A stretch of 25,478 nucleotides of DNA from a virus, in the IMG/VR virus record IMGVR_UViG_3300030007_000084, positions 1 to 25,478 of that record; one strand, written 5' to 3'. Made by a program: the position numbers and the translations under genes. Positions 7,615-16,200 of the stretch are shown piece after piece; position 1 is the first letter of the stretch, and each line of letters begins with the position of its first letter. Below the pieces are notes generated by a model. That model had not been told where the DNA came from. It ran no database searches and saw nothing but the letters and a program-made list of their open reading frames with translations.

Positions 7615-7751
7615 CCGAGGCCGAGGTGATCCTGGCCATCTGCGAGCGGTTCCACTGCTTGCCAAGCCAGGCGCGCAAGGAAGATGCCGGCATTCTGCGG
7701 CTGCTGAAAATCGAGTCACTAGGTAAGCGGAGGGAGGACCAGCCGGCGTGA
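7186..7751 (+). CDS. Tail assembly chaperone GT (-1 frameshift fusion)
   Basis: Predicted join of 7186-7527 and 7527-7751. Ribosomes decode CCA AAA, slip back one base on CCCAAAA and continue with SLGERLTLWRDFPGAV, then AEAEVILAICERFHCLPSQA, ending in a TGA that overlaps the tape-measure GTG. The result is 188 residues. The downstream frame has no start of its own with a ribosome site at a sensible place, and its protein sequence matches the T-domain type of actinophage chaperones (W.DFPGAV, followed by a helical C-terminus). The shifted and unshifted products together are needed for tape-measure chaperoning in related phages. Confidence 0.8.
7521..7527 (+). other. Programmed -1 frameshift slippery heptamer
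   Basis: CCCAAAA sits as C CCA AAA in the G frame, a perfect X XXY YYZ heptamer. After slippage both codons re-pair as CCC AAA. The -1 frame leads directly into the T-like domain and ends at 7751. No downstream pseudoknot was modelled. Confidence 0.85.
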
Positions 7752-10700
7752 CGAACCTCGTGCATATCACGGTCAAGGCGGACGGTCCTTCCTCCGATGC
7801 CTGGACGAAGATCAAGCTCGAAGCGGCGAAGGCCGGGCTGCAAGCCGCCGATGCGTTCAACACGGCGTTCAAGCTCAAGGCCGGCGCCACCGTGGGCGGC
7901 AAGTCCACCGTCAGCCAGTCGGCCGGCGGCATGGGCCTGGCGGGCGACGACAAGCAGCTGCTGAACAAGCTCAAGTCCTACGCCAACACGCCCGGCGGGA
8001 TCGGCATCCTGGGGACCGGCTCCGACACGTCCCTGATTAGCGCTCTCAAGCGGCAGATCATGTCCGGCAAGCTAGGCGTGCTGCCGGGCTCTGGCGGCGG
8101 CGTGGCGGGCTCTGGGGGCGGTTCTGGGGGCACTCCGAGCTCGGGGCCGACGACCAACCAGGCCAACGTGACCACCACGGACATGATCCGTCAGGTACTG
8201 GCCGGGCAGGCGGCCAGCAACGTCACGACCACGGACACCATTAAGCAGATCCTGTCCGGGAACTCGCCCGGCAACGTGAGCACCGCCGACTACATCAAGC
8301 AGGTACTCACCGGAAAGACCCCCGGCAACATCTCGACCGAGGACGTGATCCACCCGAAGGTGGACGACTCGGATATCAAGTCGCTCGGCGAGAAGGACGG
8401 CAAGACGTACGGCTCCGGGTTCGCCAGTTCCCTGAAAAACGCGCTGTCCGGGCTGCTGAGTGGTCACGGCGGCGGCAAGGGCGGCTCCGGTATCGGCAAG
8501 CTGATCACGGGCGGCGGGGGCGGCGACGACGAGGGGATCGGCAAGGCGCTCAACGTGGGCGGGGCCGTGGGCGGGGCGCTGCCCGGCGTGGCGGGCCTGT
8601 CCGGCATGCAGGCCACGATCACCGGGCTGGCCGGGGCGTTCGCTGCCCTGCTGCCCGCCATCGTCTCCGTGGGCGCCGGCCTGGCCACCATCGGCGGCGG
8701 CTTCATGATCCTTGAGTCCTCGGACAAGAAGTTCGCCGCGGATATGAAGTCCACGATGGGCAGCCTGGAGAGCATATTCAAGGCCGCCGCGATGCCGCTG
8801 GCCAAGCCGCTGGAGCAGGCCGCCACCCAGATCGTCGGCTACTTCAAGCAGATCGGGCCTCAGCTAAAGACCCTGTTCGGTGACTCCGCGCAGCTGATCC
8901 AGCCGCTAGTGAAGGGCTTCGAGGCGCTGATGTCCGGGGCCGGGCCTGGCTTCCTGGCCATGATCAAGGCCGCCGGGCCGGTGTTCAAGTCCATGTCCGG
9001 GGCCTTCGGTGACCTCGGCAAGTCACTCGGCGAGATGTTCCATGACTTCGCGTCGGACGGCGCTGGCAGCGCGACCATGCTCAAGGGGCTGCTCGGCATC
9101 GTGAACTCGCTGCTGCCGTTCATCGGCCAGCTAGGCAAGATCATGGTCTCGGCGCTGGCGCCGGCGTTCAAGGCGTTCAGCGGCGCGCTGGCCTCGGTGC
9201 TGCCCGCGCTCACCCCGCTGCTCAAGATCATCGGCAGCCTTGCGGGTGCCGTGATGGGTGACCTCGGGTCCGTGCTCGGCGCCGTGGGCAAGCTGCTGCA
9301 GGGCCTGGCGCCTAGCTTCACGACCCTGGCGAAGGTGGCCAGCAACCTGTTCAGCACCCTGGAGAACACGGGCATATTCGCGATCCTCGGTGACTCGCTG
9401 GAAAGCCTGGCCAAGCCAATCTCGAACCTGGTCAACGTGCTGGTGCAGGCGCTGGCGCCGTCCCTGCCGCAGATCATCACCCTGATATCTCAGGTGTCGG
9501 CCGTGATCGCGACCCTGATAGCGGCCGGGCTGTCCGTGCTCATCAACGCCCTGGCCAGCGTGGTCAAGTTCCTGTCACCGATCCTGCCGCTGCTGCTGGA
9601 TGCCATCGTGGCGTGGAAGGCGCTCACGATCGCGGTAACGGCGTTCAACCTCGTGATGGACATAGACCCGTTCGTGGCCATCGCGTCGGCCATGGTGCTG
9701 CTGGTCGCGCTGGTGATCAAGTACCACACTCAGATTCTCAGCTTCATCGAGGCCACCTGGGACAAGATCCTGGCTTTCCTGAAACAGTGGTGGCCGCTGC
9801 TGCTCGGCATCGTCACGGGCGGGCTCGGGCTCATCATCGGCGCCGTGATCAAGTACCACGATCAGATATTCAGCGCGATCAAGGACGCCTGGAACAAGAT
9901 CCTGTCTTTCTTCAAGTCCATCTGGAACAGCATCACGTCCTACTTCGGCGGCGCGCTGTCGTCCCTGGAATCGAAGTTCTCCAGCGGGTGGGACTCGATC
10001 ACGTCCGGGGTCAAGTCGGCCTGGAACGGCATTGCCAGCACCATCCAGGGGATCTGGTCCACCACCGCCAACTGGGTGACCGGGCACATATCCAGCTTCG
10101 TCGGCGCCGTCAAGGGCAGCTGGGCCACCATGCAGTCCGACGCATCGTCGGCGTGGAACACGCTGAAAGGGATCTTCGAGGCGCCGGTCAACTTCCTGAT
10201 CGGCACGGTCTACGACAACGGCATCAAGAAACTCTGGAACGACGTGATGGGCGCCGTCGGGCTGGGCAGCCTGGACCTGCCGCAGGTGTCCACGCTGGCC
10301 GAGGGCGGCCGGCTGCCCGGGTTCGGCGGCGGGGATAAGAACCTGGCGCTGCTCGAAGACGGCGAGACGGTCGTTGACAAGCACCGCTCCCGCCAGTACG
10401 CCGGGGCGTTCGCGGCGATGGGCGTGCCCGGCTACGCAAACGGCGGCATCGTCGGCGACGCGGGCGCCGTGGCGAAGATGGTTCTGGCCGCTGGCACGGG
10501 GAATGAGACGGCGTTCAGCAATGCGTTCTCGTCCATCCTGCCGGGCGGTGGCGGCGGCAGCAGCGGGCACCTGGCGGCGGCCATAGCGGCGTACCCGGTC
10601 CACCTGGTCACGGACATCGTCAAGGGCCTCTGGTCCAAGGTCAACGGCGCGGGCGGCGCAGGCGGCGGCGGCGGGGCGCCGGGCACCTACTCGTCCGCGA

Positions 10701-11311
10701 ACCTGCTGAACGTCGGCAAGTACATGAAGTCGCACGGGTACTCGCGCGCTGCCGCGGCCGGTATCGCCAGCTGTGTCGCGGGTGAGTCCGGCGGCAACCC
10801 CGAGGCCATGCAGGGCGGGCCGTCCGGCGGCGGCGGGCTGATCCAGTGGACGCCGATCTCCGCATATCCGGGCCTGGTCACCAACAACCCTCTCAAGGAC
10901 TTCAACAACCAGCTGCCGGCGATCCTGCGGTACAACAACGCGCAGGGCGCGGGCAACATCGCGGCGCTGAACCGCATCTCGGCGCCCATATCTGCCGCTG
11001 ACTTTTACTCGCAGGTGTTCGAGCGTCCGCAGGTCCGTGACTCCGATGTCAGGCCGTCGGTTGCCACCAGCATTTACCAGCAGCTAGACCACGGCGGCTG
11101 GCTGCCGACCGGAACGTCCATCGTGCATAACGGCACGGGGCGCCCGGAGCGGGTGCCCGATCCGGGCATGGCCGGCGGCGGCTCGATGAACGTGACGCTG
11201 TCCGTCGGCGGCGGCTCGGCATCCGACCAGATCCTCATCTCGCTGCTCAAGGAAGCCATCCGCACCCGTGGCGGAAAAGTGCAGGCCGTGCTCGGCACGG
11301 GGCCAGCATGA
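7748..11311 (+). CDS. Tape measure protein with C-terminal tail lysozyme domain
   Basis: 1187 residues; the GTG overlaps the chaperone stop by 4 bases. An N-terminal helical part is followed by a Gly/Ser linker, an 18-residue tandem repeat (residues 140-201) and long amphipathic/hydrophobic helices from about 270 to 720 with several TM-like stretches, as in tape measures that set tail length and enter the host envelope. Residues about 735-830 are Trp-rich repeats (WNSI, WDSI, WNGI). Residues about 985-1112 match a phage tail lysozyme: YMKSHGYSRAAAAGIASC, AGESGGNPEAM (candidate catalytic Glu1013), GLIQWTP and FERPQVRDSDVR. This domain probably cuts peptidoglycan during infection. It is the largest gene after the tail-tip gene and sits in the expected place. 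Confidence 0.92.
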   Translation: MTNLVHITVKADGPSSDAWTKIKLEAAKAGLQAADAFNTAFKLKAGATVGGKSTVSQSAGGMGLAGDDKQLLNKLKSYANTPGGIGILGTGSDTSLISALKRQIMSGKLGVLPGSGGGVAGSGGGSGGTPSSGPTTNQANVTTTDMIRQVLAGQAASNVTTTDTIKQILSGNSPGNVSTADYIKQVLTGKTPGNISTEDVIHPKVDDSDIKSLGEKDGKTYGSGFASSLKNALSGLLSGHGGGKGGSGIGKLITGGGGGDDEGIGKALNVGGAVGGALPGVAGLSGMQATITGLAGAFAALLPAIVSVGAGLATIGGGFMILESSDKKFAADMKSTMGSLESIFKAAAMPLAKPLEQAATQIVGYFKQIGPQLKTLFGDSAQLIQPLVKGFEALMSGAGPGFLAMIKAAGPVFKSMSGAFGDLGKSLGEMFHDFASDGAGSATMLKGLLGIVNSLLPFIGQLGKIMVSALAPAFKAFSGALASVLPALTPLLKIIGSLAGAVMGDLGSVLGAVGKLLQGLAPSFTTLAKVASNLFSTLENTGIFAILGDSLESLAKPISNLVNVLVQALAPSLPQIITLISQVSAVIATLIAAGLSVLINALASVVKFLSPILPLLLDAIVAWKALTIAVTAFNLVMDIDPFVAIASAMVLLVALVIKYHTQILSFIEATWDKILAFLKQWWPLLLGIVTGGLGLIIGAVIKYHDQIFSAIKDAWNKILSFFKSIWNSITSYFGGALSSLESKFSSGWDSITSGVKSAWNGIASTIQGIWSTTANWVTGHISSFVGAVKGSWATMQSDASSAWNTLKGIFEAPVNFLIGTVYDNGIKKLWNDVMGAVGLGSLDLPQVSTLAEGGRLPGFGGGDKNLALLEDGETVVDKHRSRQYAGAFAAMGVPGYANGGIVGDAGAVAKMVLAAGTGNETAFSNAFSSILPGGGGGSSGHLAAAIAAYPVHLVTDIVKGLWSKVNGAGGAGGGGGAPGTYSSANLLNVGKYMKSHGYSRAAAAGIASCVAGESGGNPEAMQGGPSGGGGLIQWTPISAYPGLVTNNPLKDFNNQLPAILRYNNAQGAGNIAALNRISAPISAADFYSQVFERPQVRDSDVRPSVATSIYQQLDHGGWLPTGTSIVHNGTGRPERVPDPGMAGGGSMNVTLSVGGGSASDQILISLLKEAIRTRGGKVQAVLGTGPA
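8165..8350 (+). repeat. 18-residue tandem repeats in tape measure
   Basis: Three full 54-base units and a partial fourth encode NVTTTDMIRQVLAGQAAS, NVTTTDTIKQILSGNSPG, NVSTADYIKQVLTGKTPG and NISTEDVI. The consensus N[VI][TS]T.D.I.Q[VI]L.G is kept while synonymous bases differ, so the repeat is old and under protein-level selection. Confidence 0.9.
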
Positions 11312-11330
11312 TCAACAATGGAGGTAAGTA

Positions 11331-11909
11331 ATGTCATGGACCACCGGCACCCAGGCCGAGGCGCTGTCAGCTAACAGTGCGGTCGGGTCCTCGTTCGCAT
11401 CGTTCACTTCGGCGCAGTACATCGGCCCGGACCCGACCGCGTCGGCGTACCTGCCGGCGAACTTTTTCCTGCCGGCGTACGGCAAGAGCAAGAGCATCCT
11501 GGTCAAGGCGTTCGGCGTGCTCGGCACCACCAGCACCCCGAACCTGACGCTGGGGATCACGGGCAACACCACCCAGGGCACCTACAACTCGTCCGCGATC
11601 TTCGCCACCACGGGCGCCACGGCGGCGCCGGCGTCCGGCTCGAACATGCCGTGGGAACTGGACCTGCTCATCTCGTGCGCCACGGCGGGATCCTCGGGCA
11701 CGTTCCTGGCCGACGGGAACCTCAAGATTTACCCGACCGTGTCCACGCTGATCAACATGCGGTGCTCGTCCAGCACCGCCAACCCGAACACCGCCGTGAC
11801 CATCTCGACGGAGTCGGCGTACTACCTGGAACTGTTCGCCACGTTCAGTTCTAGCTCGTCCAGCAACAACATCCAGTGCTACAACATCACGGTTCTCGGC
11901 ATCAACTAG
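11331..11909 (+). CDS. Small beta-rich virion (minor tail) protein
   Basis: 192 residues, ATG preceded by GGAGG at 6 bases. No catalytic motif; the sequence is Ser/Thr/Ala-rich with AQYIGPDPTASAYLPANFF, LTLGITGNTTQGTYNSSAI, MPWELDLLISC and a C-terminal NNIQCYNITVLGIN. It resembles a family of jelly-roll-like actinophage structural proteins encoded around minor tail genes. Placement between tape measure and tail-tip gene suggests a distal-tail or baseplate component. The gene at 17353 encodes a protein of similar size and style on the other side of the tail-tip gene. Confidence 0.65.
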   Translation: MSWTTGTQAEALSANSAVGSSFASFTSAQYIGPDPTASAYLPANFFLPAYGKSKSILVKAFGVLGTTSTPNLTLGITGNTTQGTYNSSAIFATTGATAAPASGSNMPWELDLLISCATAGSSGTFLADGNLKIYPTVSTLINMRCSSSTANPNTAVTISTESAYYLELFATFSSSSSSNNIQCYNITVLGIN

Positions 11910-11944
11910 CCGCCCGCAGGAGGTACTTACCGGGGGGTTAGCCC

Positions 11945-13296
11945 GTGGCCAATACCGCTACCTTCGTCTGGACGAAGACGACGGCCGGCACCGTTACGTG
12001 GGTGTGCCCGCCGGGGGTCACGTCTGCCCTAGTTGAGTGCTGGGGCTCGGGTGGCGGCGGTGCGGGTTCATTCACGACTGCCGGCTCGGGCGGCGGCGGC
12101 GGCGAGTACGCGGCTGAGCCTGCTCTCTCGGTCACGGCGGGGACCGGCTACACGGTGGTGGTGGGCGCGGCGGGCTCATCCGGCACGACCGGCGGCGGCA
12201 ATGGCGGGGCGGGGAACAGTTCGACTTTCAATAGCACCGGGGTCGTGGCTCACGGCGGTGGCGGGAGTAGCGGCACAGGCGCGGCGGGCGGCACGGGAAG
12301 TTCGAATACCACGCATCACAATGGCGGTGCCGGGGGCACCGCCACGGGCGATGGCGGTGGCGGCGGCGGCGCGTCAGCTGGTCCGTCAGCGGTAGGAAAT
12401 GCCGGGGCCAGCAACTCAGGAAGTAGTAGTGCTGCTGGCGGCTCGGCGGTCACTGGCGGCGGCCCCGGCGGCACGGGCGGCGCCAGCAACGCCAATGGGC
12501 AGGCGCCCGCGTCAGGGCCTGGCGGCGGCGGCGGGGGGGCCGGCAGTGAGGTCGCAGGCGGCGCTGGGTTCGCCGGCCAGGTCCGCATCACGGTCACGAT
12601 GGCTTCGCCGGCGCTGTTCACGTCGGCTGACACGGCGTGGACGTTCGTGGCGCCAGCGGGGGTTACCACGGTCCTGGCCGAAGCGTGGGGCGGCGGCGGC
12701 GGCTCGGGTGGCGTGAGCACGGCAGCATCCAATGCCAGCGGATCGGGCGGTGGTGGCGAGTACGCAGCGGAACCTGCGCTGGCGGTCACGGCGGGCAGCA
12801 GCTACGCGCTGACGATCGGCGCTGCCGGGACTGCCGGGACGACTTCCGGGACCAGCGGCGGGGCTGGCGGCAACTCGGCCATTGCCGGCGATGCGGTCAC
12901 GGTCACGGGGCACGGCGGCGGCGGCGGCGCCGGGACCACCAGCACCACGCCCGGCGTGGGGGGCAGCGCCGGCACCGGATCAGCGAACACGACACATTAC
13001 AACGGCGGCGCGGGCCTTACGGGCAGCTTCGGCGGCTGCGGCGGTGCGGGCTCGGGCGGCTCGGCGGCGGCCGGTAACTCGGGCGCCACTGGCGCGGTGG
13101 GCGGCGCGGGCGGCACGGCGGTCACTGGCGGGGGTCCTGGCGGAAACGGAGGGGGCACTAGCAGCACTGCGGGCGCTGGCTCGGCACCCGTCTCCGGGCC
13201 TGGCGGTGGCGGTGGCGCCTCGGGCTCGGGCGGGTCAACAGGGCATCCCGAAGCGGGCGCGGCCGGGTTCGCCGGCCAGGTGCAGATCACGTTCGG
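11945..13296 (+). repeat. Tandem glycine-rich modules 1 and 2
   Basis: Two consecutive modules of about 215-230 residues. Each has an opening strand and TW.[CA]P.GVT, EYAAEPAL.VTAG, a TTH.NGGAG segment, SAVTGGGPGG or TAVTGGGPGG, SGPGGGGG and a closing GFAGQV.IT strand. The boundary is near 12600. Bases are dominated by GGC and GGT codons. Confidence 0.85.
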
Positions 13297-16200
13297 CGCT
13301 ACTAGCCAGCCGGACATGCCGATCATCCAGCCGGGTCCGACGTGGCTGGCGCTGTTCAAGCCGGGCCTGCCGAGGCCGAAGCCGTTCACGCCGGCGGAGA
13401 TAGCACCCGTCTACACCTCGGGTTCACTCGCCATGGCGCCGATGGCCGAGGGCGCCACCGCGAACCTCGGTGCGAACGACCTGCCCGTGATCGCTCCGGG
13501 GCCGGCGTGGGCGCATCATTTCAAGCCGGGCCAGCCGAAGCCACCGCCGTACATTCCCGAGCCGGGGCCGCCCGCTAACCCCAACCGGACATCCACCGGC
13601 AGCATGGCGATGGCGCCGATGGGCCTGTCCGGCACCGTGACCGGCGGCGACACCACCACCACCGGCAGCATGGCAATGGCACCGATGGCCGAGTCGGGCA
13701 CGGCGCTCGCCGGGAACATCGCCACCGGCTCGATGGCAATGGCGCCGATGGCCATGCAGGCCACCGACATCGAGACTTTCACCGCCACGGGCGGGCCGGC
13801 GCTGGCCCCGATGGCCATGTCCGGGCAGGTCTACCAGTCGCTGCCATTCCCGCTGGCACCGCTGAACCTGCTAGTGGAACTGCTCATCAACGGCGTGTGG
13901 ACCGATATCACGGCTGACGTTTACCAGCGGGACAACGTCGTCATCACCAGAGGCCGCCCGAACGAGGCCACCACGGGCACCACGGCGCCAAGCCAGATGA
14001 CGCTCACCCTGAACAACCGCACCGGGAATTACAGCAGCAGGAACCCGCTGGGGATCTACTACGGCTACCTCGGCCGGAACACGCAGATCCGGGTGTCCGC
14101 ACCGACCGACCCGCTGATGCAGTTCCTGTCTTACAGGTTCTGGGGCGTCGTCTCGGCGTGGCCGCCATCGTGGGATCCGACCGGCTCCGACGTGTATATC
14201 TCGATCACCGCGAACGGGGTGCTGCGGCGGCTCAGCCAGGCCGCGGTGCTCCGGTCGGCGCTATACCGCTACTACTCGACGCTGCCGGACTCCACGGTGC
14301 TGCTGGCCTACTGGCCGATGGAGGACGGCTCAACGTCCACGTCGCTGGCTTCGGGCATCGCCGGCGGGTTCCCGATGACGTGGACCGGGCAGCCGAGCCT
14401 GGCGAGCGATTCGGGGTTCCTGTCGTCGGGTCCGGTGCCATCCATCGCCAGCGCGATCTTCACCGGCCCGACGGGGGTGTCCGGCGCGCTGCCGGTCGCT
14501 AATCAGGCCGTGTTCTCGACGGCTGGCAGCGGCAACTGGGTGTGCCCGCCGGGGATCACCAGCGCTGTTGTCGAGTGCTGGGGCGGCGGGGGCGGCGGGT
14601 CGGGTTACAACGGCTCGACGGGCGGCGCCGGGGGCGGCGGGGGTGAGTACGCGAATGACTCCGTGGCGCTGACGCCGGGCACGTCCTACGCCTACACCGT
14701 GGGCGCGGGCGGCTCATCGACGGGCGGCAACTCGACGTTCACGGGCAACAGCGGCAAGGTGGTCACGGCGCACGGCGGCGGGTTTGACTCCACGGGGGCC
14801 ACAGGCGGCGCTGGGGGCACCGGCAGCACCAATGCCGTGGCGTTCGCCGGCGGCGCGGGTGCGGCTGGCTCAGGCGGTCCTGGGGGCGGCGGCGGGTCAT
14901 CGACCACGAACGAAAGCCAGTCGTTTAAGTCCGCGGGCTCGACGGGGTGGACGGCACCGTCGGACATCTCCAGCAACGTCACTTACTACATCTGGGGCGC
15001 GGGCGGCGGCGGCGGGGCGTCGAGCAGCACTAGTCACGGTGGCTATGGCGGCGGCGGCGGCGGGTTCGTCACGGGGTCGGACAGCATCTCCGGGGGCGCC
15101 AACAAGACCGTTGTCGTCGGCGCTGGCGGCAGCGGCGCCGTATCTGGCGGTGCTTCATCGACGGCCGGCGGGGACTCGACGTTCAACGGGCACGGCTCGG
15201 GCACGGGCGGCGGGAATGGCACGGCTGGCGCGTTCGGCTCGGGCGGCTCGGGCACCCGCAGCGGCGGCGCGGGCGGTGCATCGCCGTCGAACGTCAACGG
15301 CGGCGGCGGTGGCGGCGGGGCTGCCCTGGGTGGTGGCGGCGGGACTGGCCGGGACGGCTCAGCGGGCGGCGCTGGCGGGGCCGGGGGTTCGTCTGGCGGC
15401 CTGGATGACGGCGGCGGCGTGGGCGGGCAGGGCGGCACGTCGGGCAGCCAGGGCGGCGCTACGGGCGGCGCACCGGGCGGCGGCGGTGGTGGCGGGTACG
15501 AGACTGGTCACGGTGGCGGCGGGAACCGCGGGCAGGTCGAGTTGTTCTGGACTGAGACGACCGTCGGGCCGGCGCCGGACGCCGCGATCGGCGGCGGTGG
15601 CGGGTCCTCGGGCGGCTCGGCCAGCGCGGGGAACGCGGGCGCGACTGAACTCGGCGGCGCTGCCGTAACCGGCGGCGGGCCTGGCGGCGGGCTGCTGGTG
15701 GGTTCCACGTTCCAGCCTTCGCCGACCTCGGGGCCGGGCGGCGGCGGCGGCGGGTACGACTCGAACGGCGGGCCCGCTAACGGCGCGGCCGGGCTGGTGC
15801 GGATCACCTATGCGGCCGGCGGCGGCGGCATGGGCATCGCCGCTAACGTGACCCGGTTCCTGCTGAACGTGGACACCGCCGGGGACGCCGACGGCGCGGT
15901 CATGGTGCGGACTTACACCACGGGGCCGATCGCCTGGTACGACGTGATCTACAACACGGCCAGCTCGGGCAGCCTCACCTTGACCGGCTACGGGCCGTCC
16001 GGCGCTTCCCTGTTCACCACGGGGGAGGTTGCGTTCGGGATTGACGGCGAGTTCGTGCTGGTGTCGGCCGAGCTCCAGTCTGTCAGCGGCAATGTGACGT
16101 ACAACCTGGCCGCCATGATCTGCGGGGATCCCGAGCCGATCGCCAACAGCGGGCCGGCCACCTACCTCGGCGGCACCCTCGGCGACCCGTTCGACGCGGT

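Noticed and set aside
9575-10735. 386-residue minus-strand open frame
   Set aside because: Antisense to the tape measure gene, no recognisable motif, composition of a shadow frame.
12340-15560. GGC/GGT-rich repeats considered as a CRISPR or DNA satellite
   Set aside because: They encode in-frame glycine-rich protein modules and have no constant spacer structure.
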